Translations under genes and position numbers: made by a program
Notes under the pieces: model-generated
Database searches by the model: none
What the model saw: only the letters and a program-made list of their open reading frames with translations
What the model was told of the DNA's origin: nothing
Source of the DNA: Pseudomonadota bacterium
GTDB lineage: Bacteria; Verrucomicrobiota; Verrucomicrobiia; Chthoniobacterales; UBA6821
DNA length: 36,909 bases
NCBI GenBank assembly: GCA_009928265.1
Contig: RFPR01000003.1
Location: forward strand, 1 to 36,909
Direction: 5' to 3'
Shown here: positions 27,101-35,885 of the stretch, in pieces
Position numbering within the stretch: the stretch's first letter is position 1
How the letters are laid out: each line of letters starts with the position of its first letter

Positions 27101-28396
27101 GTGAACGTCTCCGATCTCCGCGAAATTCTCCAATACGTCCCCCGCTTCCGGGAGCGGATCTTTGTGATTGCCGTCGATGGAGCGGTGGCCGCCTCCGAGA
27201 ATTTCTCCAACATCCTGCTAGATCTCGCCGTCCTGCGCTCGCTGAGCGTCCGGGTGATCCTCGTGCACGGTGCGAGCCGGCAGATCTCCGATCTGGCCAC
27301 GAAGCGGGGCATCAAGGTTTCAAACACCGACGGAACCGGCATTACCGATGACGCGACCCTCGAGGTTGCAATCGACGCGGCGATCCGGCTCACCAACGGA
27401 ATCATGGAGGGCCTTTCTGCGGTCGACCTGCGGGCGGCCTACGCCAACGCGATTATCGCTCACCCGGCGGGCATTCTCGGCGGGACCGACCAACTCTTCA
27501 CCGGACGGGTGGAGCGGGTCGACAACCACGCCCTGGAACTGCTCCTCAAGGAGGGAATCATCCCTGTCATTCCGCCTCTCGGTTTTGATGGTGAGGGAAG
27601 GACCTACCGGGTCAATTCCGACGGTATCGCACTCGAGGTGGCGGAGGCACTGCATGCGGCCAAGATCATCTTCCTCGGTGCGGACGACGTAGTGGGTGGC
27701 CCAAGCCCACTGCCCAGGCAACTCTCCATCGATGAGGCGGAAGATCTCACCAGGAAACTCCGCGCCTCGGGTGGTTCCTCCGGCCTCATCTCAAAGCTGG
27801 AATGCGCCGCACGGTCCTGCCGGGTTGGAGTACCCCGGGCCCATCTGCTCGACGGCAGGATCAACGAGGCCCTTCTGACCGAAATCTTCAGCCACGAGGG
27901 TTCCGGCACAATGGTTTATTCCAACGAGTACCAGCAGATCCGGCGGATCTTCAAAAAGGATGTGCGGGCCGTGATGAACCTGATCCGACAGTCGGTCGAG
28001 GACGAGGAGATCGCGCGGAGAACCAGGGCCGACATTCTCTCTCGAATCGAGGATTACTGGATCCTAGAAATCGACCGGACGCCGATCGCCTGCGTGGCGC
28101 TCCATGTCGACTCTGCCAACTCCCTTGCCGAGATGGCCTGCCTATACGTCAGCAAGGCCCACGAGAACAAGGGCTACGGCCGGAAGCTTATGGCCTTTGC
28201 CGAGAACCTTGCGAAGGAAAAAGGGATCGAGCGGGTCTACGCCCTTTCCACGCGGGCCGTGAACTACCTTCAGCAGAAGGGTGGGTTCACCGAGGCCGAC
28301 ACCTCGATGCTCCCTGGGGAACGTCGCGCCCGCTACGAGGTCAGCGGAAGGAACTCGAGGATCCTTGTGAAGGAGCTCCGGCCGAAGTCCTCCTGA
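27101..28396 (+). CDS. argA: N-acetylglutamate synthase (amino-acid kinase + GNAT)
   Basis: ArgA acetylates glutamate with acetyl-CoA in the first step of arginine synthesis. The 431-residue protein has an N-terminal amino-acid-kinase-like domain (about 1-285, with VILVHGASRQIS and the VNSDGIALEVAEAL block) that usually binds arginine as feedback inhibitor. It also has a C-terminal GNAT domain (about 295-430, with MACLYVSKAHENKGYGRKL). The start is GTG 27101. It lies 40 bases after the hydrolase-like gene and 24 bases before the symporter. Confidence 0.92.
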   Translation: MNVSDLREILQYVPRFRERIFVIAVDGAVAASENFSNILLDLAVLRSLSVRVILVHGASRQISDLATKRGIKVSNTDGTGITDDATLEVAIDAAIRLTNGIMEGLSAVDLRAAYANAIIAHPAGILGGTDQLFTGRVERVDNHALELLLKEGIIPVIPPLGFDGEGRTYRVNSDGIALEVAEALHAAKIIFLGADDVVGGPSPLPRQLSIDEAEDLTRKLRASGGSSGLISKLECAARSCRVGVPRAHLLDGRINEALLTEIFSHEGSGTMVYSNEYQQIRRIFKKDVRAVMNLIRQSVEDEEIARRTRADILSRIEDYWILEIDRTPIACVALHVDSANSLAEMACLYVSKAHENKGYGRKLMAFAENLAKEKGIERVYALSTRAVNYLQQKGGFTEADTSMLPGERRARYEVSGRNSRILVKELRPKSS

Positions 28397-28420
28397 GGCG
28401 CACCCGTCGATCGATCCTCC

Positions 28421-30037
28421 ATGCCGGCCCTCACCCACCGGGGATTCTGGATCGATACGGCGGTTATCCTCGCCTACTTTGCCGGCATCGTCTGGGTCGG
28501 TCTGCGGGCGGGCCGTGGTAACGCGACGCTGAAGGAATTCGCCCTCGGAGGCCGATCCATCCCGTGGTGGGCGGTCCTTGCCTCGATTTTAGCCGCGGAA
28601 ACAAGCGCAGCCACCTTTCTTGGCACGCCCGCCGAGGGATACAAGACGCGAGCCTTGTTCTACGGGCAGCTCGCCATCGGTACGGTGATCGCCCGCGTGG
28701 TGATCGCCTTCACCTTCATCGGCCCCTACTACAAATACGGCGTCGAGAGCATCTACGAATTCCTGACCGTACGCTTCGGCCCGAGGACCAAGAACATGGC
28801 CAGCGCCATCTTCCTCTTCACCCGAGTGCTGGGGATCGGCGTGCGCCTCTATCTCGGCGGAGTGATCCTCGTGGTGATCTGGCAGCATTTTTTCCCGGGA
28901 GCCCCTGTGACACTGGCGACCTATTTCTGGGGTATCCTGTTCGTGACCTTGATCACCACGGCCTACACGGTCGTTGGCGGGATCAAGGCGGTGGTCTGGA
29001 CAGATCTGATCCAAGCGAGCCTGATGCTCGGATCGGTCGCGTTCGTGCTTTGGTACCTCGTCGCCCATCTGGGCGGAATCGCGTCGGTGGATTCGGCGCT
29101 GGGTGGCTGGGATCAGCTGCTGTGGATCCAGGTGGGATGGGATTCCTCCCTGCCGTTTGGAAAGGCCCTCTCGGCCATGCTCTCGGAGCCCTACACGATT
29201 TTTGCGGCAGTAATCGGCTCGACCTTTCTCACCATGGCCACCCACGGCACGGATCAGGACATGGTTCAGCGGATGCTGACGGCTCCTGACCCGCGCCGCT
29301 CTCGTCTTTCGCTGATCCTGAGCGGACTGGCCGATATCCCGATCGCCCTGGCCTTCCTCTCCATCGGTATCCTGCTCCGGCTCTACTACAAGGGAGCGGG
29401 CGGACTTCCGGACATCCCGGACAACCATGTCTTCGCCCATTTTATCGTCAATAACCTGCCCGCTGGAGTTCGTGGACTCATCATCGCAGGGGTCTTTGCC
29501 ACAATGATGGGTTCTGCCTCTGCCGCCCTCAATGCACTGGCTACGAGCTTCACCGCTGATTTTTACCTTCCCTATCTGAATCCGGGAGCCGACGACCGGT
29601 CATCAGTCCGTGCTGCGAGGATCGCGACGGTGGTTTTCGGCCTTCTTATGGTGCTGGTCGGCACGCTCGCGGCCTATTCTGTCATCAGGGACCGGCACCT
29701 CACGATCATCCCGATCGCCATCGGGATTCTCGGTTACACTTATGGGGCCCTGCTCGGGATCTTTCTACTGGGCATGCTCAGTTCGGGACGGGGCAATGAC
29801 CGGACCAATCTTGTGGCGATGGCGGCAGGTATCATCGCCGTCCTGTTTCTGGGAAAAGTCCATCTGCCTGGAATCGTCGATTTTGGACAATGGATGCCCG
29901 ATTGGTGGCCCGAAATCGCGTGGCCATGGTACGTGCTGATCGGATCGCTGACGACGCTCGCTGTTGCCCTCCCTTTCCGGACTCCCTCGTTGGCAACTAA
30001 GGGGAATGGTCAAGCCCTTTCAGACTCCCTGAAATAA
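28421..30037 (+). CDS. Sodium:solute symporter (SSS family)
   Basis: The 538-residue integral membrane protein has about 13 helices. The N-terminal LGGRSIPWWAVLASILAAETSAATFLG segment is the typical SSS start (sodium-site region), and the IGPYYKYGVESIYEFL and TDLIQASLM blocks are typical of the family. Substrates in this family range from sugars and amino acids to sialic acid; a match here cannot be made by eye. It is the last gene of the purF run, followed by a weak hairpin with a pyrimidine tail. Confidence 0.88.
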   Translation: MPALTHRGFWIDTAVILAYFAGIVWVGLRAGRGNATLKEFALGGRSIPWWAVLASILAAETSAATFLGTPAEGYKTRALFYGQLAIGTVIARVVIAFTFIGPYYKYGVESIYEFLTVRFGPRTKNMASAIFLFTRVLGIGVRLYLGGVILVVIWQHFFPGAPVTLATYFWGILFVTLITTAYTVVGGIKAVVWTDLIQASLMLGSVAFVLWYLVAHLGGIASVDSALGGWDQLLWIQVGWDSSLPFGKALSAMLSEPYTIFAAVIGSTFLTMATHGTDQDMVQRMLTAPDPRRSRLSLILSGLADIPIALAFLSIGILLRLYYKGAGGLPDIPDNHVFAHFIVNNLPAGVRGLIIAGVFATMMGSASAALNALATSFTADFYLPYLNPGADDRSSVRAARIATVVFGLLMVLVGTLAAYSVIRDRHLTIIPIAIGILGYTYGALLGIFLLGMLSSGRGNDRTNLVAMAAGIIAVLFLGKVHLPGIVDFGQWMPDWWPEIAWPWYVLIGSLTTLAVALPFRTPSLATKGNGQALSDSLK

Positions 30038-30044
30038 AAATAAC

Positions 30045-30060
30045 ATCCCGGGGGATTTTC
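30045..30060 (+). terminator. Weak terminator-like hairpin after the symporter
   Basis: ATCC-CGGG-GGAT is followed by TTTTCTTTTCTTT. The 4-bp stem is short but placed directly after the symporter stop, and the T/C-rich tail suits a terminator. Confidence 0.4.
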
Positions 30061-30128
30061 TTTTCTTTCTGCTTGAGGGGTCTTGGAGGCGGTTCTTATT
30101 CTGATCCTCCCCCGAATTTTCCACGCCC

Positions 30129-31535
30129 TTGAAACCGTCCCTCCGATCCCTTTCCTCTCCGCGCGTCGCGGTTCCAGAATCCTTCTGGGAGAAACTCTGT
30201 GGAGTTATCCGCACCCGAGTCAGCCCCGATAGCTTTGACCGATGGTTCTCGAACGTCACCCTGCTCTCGGCCACGAGCGAGACGGTGACCCTCGGGGTCC
30301 CCAATCCGATCCACCAATTCTTCATCGAAAGCAATTACTCCGACCTTCTCTCCTCTGCCCTCTCGGAAATCTGTGGATCCCAAGTAGCCCTGCGCTTCCA
30401 GTCGCTCCAAGAAGGAAATGGGGAGTATGAGGAAAAGGATCCCCTTCCGAACGAAGCCGAGACCGCCGGGGTAGCTACAGCCAGGAAACAACAGGCCAAG
30501 GCGGTCCCCGCCCCCACGGGGATGAACCCCTCCTACACCTTCGAGAGTTTCATCGTCGGCGCAAACAACCAGTTCGCCCACGCTGCAGCTCAGGCTGTGG
30601 CCAATGCCCCGGCACGTACCTACAATCCTCTTTTCATCTATGGGGGCCCCGGTCTCGGCAAAACCCACCTCCTGCAGGCCATCGGCCACCATCTGCTCTC
30701 CCTTAAGAAGGGAGCCAAGGTCGTCTACCTGCGCAGCGAGCAGTTCACCAACGAGTTCATCGACGCGATTCAGAACAATGCTCTGGTCGCCTTCCGTAAG
30801 CGCTACCGTCAGGCCGATATCCTGATGATCGACGATATCCAGTTCTTCGCTGGCAAGGCCGCTACTCAGGAGGAGTTCTTCCACACCTTCGGAGCCCTCC
30901 ATGACGGACACAAGCAGATCGTCCTCTCCAGCGACCGACCTCCCAGCGAGATCGCTAATCTTGAGCAGCGCCTCGTCTCCCGCTTCGAGTGGGGCATGAC
31001 CGCCGAGATCCAGCCCCCTGACATGGAGACCCGAATTGCCATCCTTCAGGGCAAGGCCTCCCGGATGCATATCGAGATCGAGCATTGGGTCCTGGAATTC
31101 CTCGCCGACAAGATCCGCAGCGACATCCGTCGCCTCGAGGGTGCACTGATGCGCGTGGCTGCTTACAAATCACTCAGCGGCAACGCTCTCACCTCCGATG
31201 CCCTGGAGCATCTCCTGCGGGACGTCCTTCAGGAGCAGGCCCGCAAGGCCGTCACGATCGACCAGATCCAGAAGAAGGTTGCCGAACACTTTGATATCCG
31301 TCTTGCCGACATGACCAGCAAGCGCCGCACGGCCTCCATCGCCTATCCCCGGCAGGTCGCCATGTACCTTGCCCGTGAACTGACCCCCTCGACACTCATC
31401 GAGATCGGGGATGCCTTTGGAGGCAAGGATCACGGCACCGTCATCCACGCATGCAAGCTCGTCAAGAAGCGCATGGAGGACGAGCCCAAGACGCGACATC
31501 TGGTGCGTCTCCTCGATCAGCAGCTCCAGCGGTAG
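30129..31535 (+). CDS. dnaA: Chromosomal replication initiator protein DnaA
   Basis: DnaA binds oriC boxes, melts the origin and loads DnaB. The 468-residue product has domain I (about 1-90, starting ESFWEKLCGVI), a flexible domain II, the AAA+ domain with Walker A GGPGLGKT (172-179) and Walker B ILMIDD (D235, D236), and domain IV with the DNA-binding signature GGKDHGTVIHAC. The start is TTG 30129; no ATG or GTG occurs in the first part of the frame. In the 90 bases upstream I see no DnaA-box cluster; the nearest match is TTATCCGCA (one mismatch) inside the gene at about 30207. dnaN follows. Confidence 0.97.
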   Translation: MKPSLRSLSSPRVAVPESFWEKLCGVIRTRVSPDSFDRWFSNVTLLSATSETVTLGVPNPIHQFFIESNYSDLLSSALSEICGSQVALRFQSLQEGNGEYEEKDPLPNEAETAGVATARKQQAKAVPAPTGMNPSYTFESFIVGANNQFAHAAAQAVANAPARTYNPLFIYGGPGLGKTHLLQAIGHHLLSLKKGAKVVYLRSEQFTNEFIDAIQNNALVAFRKRYRQADILMIDDIQFFAGKAATQEEFFHTFGALHDGHKQIVLSSDRPPSEIANLEQRLVSRFEWGMTAEIQPPDMETRIAILQGKASRMHIEIEHWVLEFLADKIRSDIRRLEGALMRVAAYKSLSGNALTSDALEHLLRDVLQEQARKAVTIDQIQKKVAEHFDIRLADMTSKRRTASIAYPRQVAMYLARELTPSTLIEIGDAFGGKDHGTVIHACKLVKKRMEDEPKTRHLVRLLDQQLQR

Positions 31536-31541
31536 TGGTTG

Positions 31542-31559
31542 CTCCCGGTTTTTCGGGAG
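31542..31559 (+). promoter_or_regulatory. Hairpin in the dnaA-dnaN gap
   Basis: A perfect 6-bp stem CTCCCG/CGGGAG encloses GTTTTT, seven bases after the dnaA stop. There is no T tail after the stem, so it is a poor terminator. It may slow decay or set the dnaA/dnaN ratio. A second palindrome (CGGGAT-C-ATCCCG) is at 31606-31618 and overlaps a competing GATCC-TCG-GGATC stem at 31600-31612. Confidence 0.4.
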
Positions 31560-31637
31560 AATCGCTTTGACACCATCCCCCCTGGAAACTATCCAAGGAG
31601 ATCCTCGGGATCATCCCGTGGAATCTTCCCACTTCCC

Positions 31638-32750
31638 ATGAAATTCACGGTCACCAAGCAGGCGCTCCTCGACGGACTTCAGCGCATCCAGAACATCGTC
31701 TCCAACCGGGTCACCCTGCCCGTCCTCTCCAATGTCCTCTTGGAGACAACGGACAACGGCCTGCAGTTGACCGCCACAGACCTCGAGGTCAGCGTCCGCA
31801 CAGAGACCCCGGCCACCGTCGAGAAAGCGGGATCGACCACCCTCCCCGCCAAGCGACTCTTCTCAATCATCCGAGAGCTTCCCGCCGAGGAAATCGAGAT
31901 CGAGACCGATAGCCGCAATATCGCCTCCATCCGGAGCGGCGCGAGCTTCTTCAAGGTCTTCGGTCTCCCCAAGGAGGAATATCCCGCCTTCCCCTCGCTC
32001 GAGGAAAAGCGCGGCTTCTCGATGAAGCAGTCCGACCTCAAGGATGGCCTCAAGAAGACCTCTTACGCGATCTCGCTTGACGAGACCCGCTACGTACTCA
32101 ACGGCATCCTCTTCTCGTTCCGCGACGGGCGCCTCACCCTCGTGGCGACCGATGGCCGGCGCCTTGCACTCTGCGACGCCGAACTCGGCGAGATCAAGTA
32201 CCCCGAGGGTCACGAGCGCGACTTCATCGTCCCCACCAAGGCCATCAACGAGCTCCAGCGCCTGCTCACCGATGAAAAGGAGGTCCGCCTCCATGTCGGC
32301 GACAATCTCGTCGCCCTTGACCTCGGCGGCACGGTTCTCGCCACCAAACTCGTCGACGGCACCTATCCGAATTACCGCCAGGTCATTCCCGGCGAGGCCA
32401 AGGAGCGCGTTTCCCTCGAGCGTGAGGTGCTTCTCCAATCGACGCGCCGCGTCGCCCTGCTCAGCAGCGACAAAAGCGGGTCGGTCCGCCTCAACTTCAC
32501 GAAAAACAACCTCGATATCACCTCTAACACCCCTGAGGTCGGCGAGGCGAAGGAATCACTGGCCGTGGCCTACAAGGGACGTGACCTCTCGATCGCCTTC
32601 AATCCCGAGTTCCTGATCGACCCGCTCCGCAACCTTTCCGACGATACGATCGCCCTCGAACTCATAGATGAGATGAGCCCCGGCGTCATCAAGATCAACT
32701 CGGCCCAGCGCTTCCTCTACGTGCTCATGCCGATGCGCGTCTCGGTCTGA
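31638..32750 (+). CDS. dnaN: DNA polymerase III sliding clamp (beta subunit)
   Basis: The 370-residue product is the normal size for the three-domain clamp that encircles DNA and tethers the polymerase. It begins MKFTVTKQALLDGLQRIQ, has the conserved VLSNVLLE and LVATDGRRLAL blocks, and ends in the expected YVLMPMRV. The ATG 31638 is chosen by homology; a longer frame open to 31539 lacks support. It follows dnaA on the same strand after 102 bases with hairpins, and precedes the small lipoprotein gene by one base. Confidence 0.97.
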   Translation: MKFTVTKQALLDGLQRIQNIVSNRVTLPVLSNVLLETTDNGLQLTATDLEVSVRTETPATVEKAGSTTLPAKRLFSIIRELPAEEIEIETDSRNIASIRSGASFFKVFGLPKEEYPAFPSLEEKRGFSMKQSDLKDGLKKTSYAISLDETRYVLNGILFSFRDGRLTLVATDGRRLALCDAELGEIKYPEGHERDFIVPTKAINELQRLLTDEKEVRLHVGDNLVALDLGGTVLATKLVDGTYPNYRQVIPGEAKERVSLEREVLLQSTRRVALLSSDKSGSVRLNFTKNNLDITSNTPEVGEAKESLAVAYKGRDLSIAFNPEFLIDPLRNLSDDTIALELIDEMSPGVIKINSAQRFLYVLMPMRVSV

Positions 32751-32751
32751 C

Positions 32752-33249
32752 GTGCCCTCAACCTCGACCACACGCCGTAGTTGGCTGACCTACTCCCTGG
32801 TGGGGGTAGCTCTTCTAATGACGGGTTGCGAGGCCCCGATCATCTACCAGACCTCGCGGGATCGGCAGGCCGTCTCCGATGCGGTCGCCTCGGAAAAGCC
32901 TGGTGACTATTACGTCGGCTACCGTTTCTATAAAGTCGACTACCATATGTGGGGTTGGGTCAAAAAGCCGGGCCAACCTTGGAAGGATTCCCAGCTCGTG
33001 ATGTTCAATGAGCAGAAGAAACTCGCCCCGGACCGCGAACGTCTCTCCATCGGCTCAGATAACAACACCGTCTACAAGCTCACCGGCTCGTTCTCCGGGC
33101 AGAAAGTCTACGAACCCGCCAGCGACAGGTTTTATCCCGAATTCGTGCTCACCGCAGCATCAGTGATGACCACCAATCCCCCGCTAATCTTTCCCGATAA
33201 GCGATGGACCGATCCCGCGATCCGCCTGATCGCCCCCCCCCAATTCTAA
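32752..33249 (+). CDS. Small lipoprotein of unknown function, dnaN-linked
   Basis: This 165-residue product has a lipoprotein signal with lipobox LLMTGC (about residues 21-26) and then a short soluble domain rich in aromatic residues (GDYYVGYRFYKVDYHMWGWVKKPGQPW). I recognise no family. The start is GTG 32752, one base after the dnaN stop, so it is probably translated with the clamp gene. The location looks accidental for function, but would tie its expression to replication genes. Confidence 0.7.
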   Translation: MPSTSTTRRSWLTYSLVGVALLMTGCEAPIIYQTSRDRQAVSDAVASEKPGDYYVGYRFYKVDYHMWGWVKKPGQPWKDSQLVMFNEQKKLAPDRERLSIGSDNNTVYKLTGSFSGQKVYEPASDRFYPEFVLTAASVMTTNPPLIFPDKRWTDPAIRLIAPPQF

Positions 33250-33263
33250 TACAACCCAAAACC

Positions 33264-34085
33264 ATGAAAACCTCTCCTGAGAACCCGTTTAACCTCACAG
33301 GAGAGACTGCCGTCGTCATCGGCGCCACGGGTGTCCTCGGCGGGTCACTGGCCGAGGGATTGGCTGCTGCTGGGGCCGCTGTGGCCGTCGCGGGTCGCAA
33401 CAGGGAACGGGGTGAGGAACGTGTAGCCTCCATCGTGAAGGCCGGGGGCAGGGCTCGCTTTGTAACGGTGGACGCCTCCGACCGCGTGAGTCTGGAGAAG
33501 GCTCTTGCAGAAATCACTGCGGAACTGGGCCGTCCCACGATCCTGGTGAACGCTGCTGGAGGAAACGATCCCTCGGTGACCGTCACTCCGGAGCACCCCT
33601 TTGAGTCGATCACGGAGGAGGCCTGGACTAAGAGCTTCGACACGAACCTTGTCGGCGGGGCCCTCCTTCCCTGCCAGGTGTTCGGGCCTCATATGGCGGC
33701 TAACGGGGGCGGCAGTATCATCAATATCGCGAGCGTTTCGGCGCATCTGCCCCTCTCCCGCGTGGTCGCGTACTCGGCGGCGAAGGCTGCCGTGCTCAAC
33801 CTGACCCGCTTCCTCGCCCGAGAGTGGGCGACCAAAGGGGTCCGCGTGAACTCCGTGACCCCCGGATTCTTCCCGGCGGAACAGAATCGCAAGCTGCTCT
33901 TTAACGAGGATGGCTCCCCCACGGCCCGCGCTGCCAGCATCTTGGGGCACACTCCGATGGCCCGCTTTGGTAAAGCCGAGGAACTCAACGGGGCGGTCAT
34001 CTTCCTCGCCAGCCGTGCAGCCAGCGGGTTCGTGACCGGCATTGATCTCAAGGTCGACGGCGGCTTCCTCTGCCAGACGATCTGA
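33264..34085 (+). CDS. uxuB: SDR oxidoreductase, D-mannonate oxidoreductase (fructuronate reductase) type
   Basis: The 273-residue product is a classical short-chain dehydrogenase: nucleotide site GATGVLGG near residue 20, NAAGGND, catalytic Ser in IASVSA, and YSAAK. Features around it (start NPFNLTGETAVVIGATGVLGG, NAAGGNDPS, then PGFFPAEQNR and HTPMARFG) are those I associate with SDR-type D-mannonate oxidoreductases, which reduce D-fructuronate to D-mannonate. Gluconate 5-dehydrogenase-like activity is an alternative because gntK is near. The ATG 33264 is preferred over an upstream frame to 33204 which overlaps the lipoprotein gene. It is the first gene of the trio; the LarA-like gene follows by 10 bases. 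Confidence 0.72.
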   Translation: MKTSPENPFNLTGETAVVIGATGVLGGSLAEGLAAAGAAVAVAGRNRERGEERVASIVKAGGRARFVTVDASDRVSLEKALAEITAELGRPTILVNAAGGNDPSVTVTPEHPFESITEEAWTKSFDTNLVGGALLPCQVFGPHMAANGGGSIINIASVSAHLPLSRVVAYSAAKAAVLNLTRFLAREWATKGVRVNSVTPGFFPAEQNRKLLFNEDGSPTARAASILGHTPMARFGKAEELNGAVIFLASRAASGFVTGIDLKVDGGFLCQTI

Positions 34086-34095
34086 AGACTCCGTC

Positions 34096-35355
34096 ATGGC
34101 CGCCTTCCTCACCCCCGAGCAGGTAGAGCAGATCGTCGCCAAGGGACTTCCCCGGGAGGAACTCTCTGGTAAAAAGATTCTTTTGATTGTTCCGGACGCC
34201 ACCCGGAGCTGCCCACTTGGCGATGTCTTCAAGGAGTTACATCGACAACTCTCGGGATCAGTTAAGGCCCTCGACGTGATGATCGCCCTGGGAACCCATC
34301 CCCCCATGAGCGAGGAGGCTATCTGCGAGCGGCTGGAAATCACCCGCGAGGAACGCGCTGGACACTACGCCTCCGTTCGCTTCCTCAACCATGAATGGGA
34401 TAATCCGGCCGCCTTGCGCAGGATCGGGACCCTTAGCCCTAGGGAAACCGACGAACTCTCCGGCGGCCTCTTCTCAATGGAAGTACCGGTCGACATCAAT
34501 GCCCGCCTCTTCGACTACGATGAGGTTGTCATAATCGGCCCGGTTTTCCCGCACGAGGTCGTCGGATTCTCTGGGGGGAATAAGTATCTTTTCCCGGGCG
34601 TTGCCGGTCCCGAGATTCTCAATTTCTTTCACTGGCTCGGAGCCGTGGTTACTAACCCGATGATCATCGGCCACAAGTGGACCCCGGTCCGTAAGGTTGT
34701 CGACCGGGCCGCCGCTCTCCTCTCGATCCCGAAACGCTGCCTCTGTATGGTCGTCGAGAAGGGCGGTTTGGCGGGACTCTTTGCCGGTACGCCTGAGATC
34801 GCATGGGACGAAGCCTCGGAGCTTTCGCGTAGGCTTCACATCACCTACAAGCCGAAGCCCTTCCACACCATCCTCTCGTGCGCCCCGGCGATGTATGATG
34901 AGCTTTGGGTGGGAGGGAAGTGTATGTACAAGCTCGAACCCGTGCTGGCCGACGGAGGGGAACTCATCATTTATGCCCCGCACATCCACGAGATCTCCGT
35001 GGTCCACGGGAAGCTGATCGAAGAGCTCGGCTATCATTGCCGCGACTACTTCCTCGGCCAATGGGACAGGTTCAAACACTACCCTTGGGGTATCATCGCC
35101 CACAGCACGCACGTCCGCGGCATCGGCACCTATGAGAACGGTGTCGAGAAATGCCGTGCCCGCGTGACGCTGGCCACAGGGATTCCGAAGGAGATCTGCG
35201 AAAAGATCAATATGGGCTACCGTGACCCCGCCTCGATCAATCCGGCCGATTATGCCGACCGCGAGGAAGAGGGCATCCTCCATGTACCCAAGGCGGGAGA
35301 GATGCTCTACCAGTTGGAGAATCCAGCTGCTTGGGCGGCCGGCGTCCCCGCCTGA
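34096..35355 (+). CDS. LarA-family nickel-pincer racemase/epimerase, candidate D-gluconate/D-mannonate 2-epimerase
   Basis: The 419-residue product is a LarA-type enzyme (lactate racemase family). Such enzymes carry a nickel-pincer nucleotide bound to lysine and epimerise alpha-hydroxy acids by hydride transfer. The cofactor site is PHEVVGFSGGNKYLFPG: H153 and K163 are ten residues apart, as H174 and K184 are in Lactobacillus plantarum LarA, and H179 is sixteen after the lysine, as H200 is. A further motif, GTHPPM, and H99 in NHEWDNP fit the family. LarA homologues include D-gluconate 2-epimerases, and the gene lies between an SDR and gluconokinase, which fits D-mannonate <-> D-gluconate better than lactate. 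Cofactor makers larB/C/E are not in the window. Confidence 0.82.
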   Translation: MAAFLTPEQVEQIVAKGLPREELSGKKILLIVPDATRSCPLGDVFKELHRQLSGSVKALDVMIALGTHPPMSEEAICERLEITREERAGHYASVRFLNHEWDNPAALRRIGTLSPRETDELSGGLFSMEVPVDINARLFDYDEVVIIGPVFPHEVVGFSGGNKYLFPGVAGPEILNFFHWLGAVVTNPMIIGHKWTPVRKVVDRAAALLSIPKRCLCMVVEKGGLAGLFAGTPEIAWDEASELSRRLHITYKPKPFHTILSCAPAMYDELWVGGKCMYKLEPVLADGGELIIYAPHIHEISVVHGKLIEELGYHCRDYFLGQWDRFKHYPWGIIAHSTHVRGIGTYENGVEKCRARVTLATGIPKEICEKINMGYRDPASINPADYADREEEGILHVPKAGEMLYQLENPAAWAAGVPA

Positions 35356-35364
35356 ACACGAGCC

Positions 35365-35859
35365 ATGGGACCATTTGTCGTCATGGGCGTCTCTGGCTGC
35401 GGCAAAAGCAGTATTGCCGAGAAACTGGCCAAAGCCATGGGTGGCACCTTCCTTGATGCCGACGACTTTCACCCCCCGGCCAATAAGACCAAGATGGCCT
35501 CCGGGATCCCGCTCACGGACGAGGACCGCTGGGGCTGGCTCGATACCCTTAATGAGGAGCTCAGGAAGCGTTCCGATGACAAGACCCCGACGTTCCTTGC
35601 CTGCTCCGCCCTCCGCAAGGTGTACCGCGAGCGTCTGGCGGCGGAACTTCCGTGGCTGCGTTACCTCTACCTGAAGGGTTCCAAGGAACTGATCCGCTCC
35701 CGCATGGAATCACGCAGCGACCACTTCATGCCCCCGACCCTCCTCGACAGCCAATTCGCCGCCCTTGAGGAACCGACCGAGGCCGAGGCCGCCATCATTC
35801 CGATCGATCCCCCAGTGGAGAAAATCGTGGCCGGAATCCTTGATTTGATAAGACCTTGA
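35365..35859 (+). CDS. gntK: Gluconokinase
   Basis: GntK phosphorylates D-gluconate to 6-phosphogluconate for the pentose-phosphate or Entner-Doudoroff route. The 164-residue protein has the P-loop GVSGCGKSS, the substrate region ADDFHPPANKTKMASGIPLTDEDRWGWL, and the CSALRKVYRERL block, all diagnostic of the shikimate-kinase-like GntK family. It starts 9 bases after the LarA-like stop, as part of one operon with the SDR. Confidence 0.95.
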   Translation: MGPFVVMGVSGCGKSSIAEKLAKAMGGTFLDADDFHPPANKTKMASGIPLTDEDRWGWLDTLNEELRKRSDDKTPTFLACSALRKVYRERLAAELPWLRYLYLKGSKELIRSRMESRSDHFMPPTLLDSQFAALEEPTEAEAAIIPIDPPVEKIVAGILDLIRP

Positions 35860-35885
35860 AGAAGTCCTAAAGGTGCGGAAGCGCC

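Noticed and set aside
30038-30128. Possible oriC upstream of dnaA
   Set aside because: No cluster of DnaA boxes or AT-rich unwinding region; only one near-match (TTATCCGCA), inside dnaA.
30096-31085. Long minus-strand open frame antisense to dnaA
   Set aside because: The plus strand encodes a complete DnaA with Walker and domain IV motifs; the antisense translation has no recognisable feature.
35860-35885. Terminator between gntK and rfaE2 (AGGTGC-GGAA-GCGCCT stem)
   Set aside because: The stem extends into rfaE2 and is not followed directly by a T run, so support is too weak.
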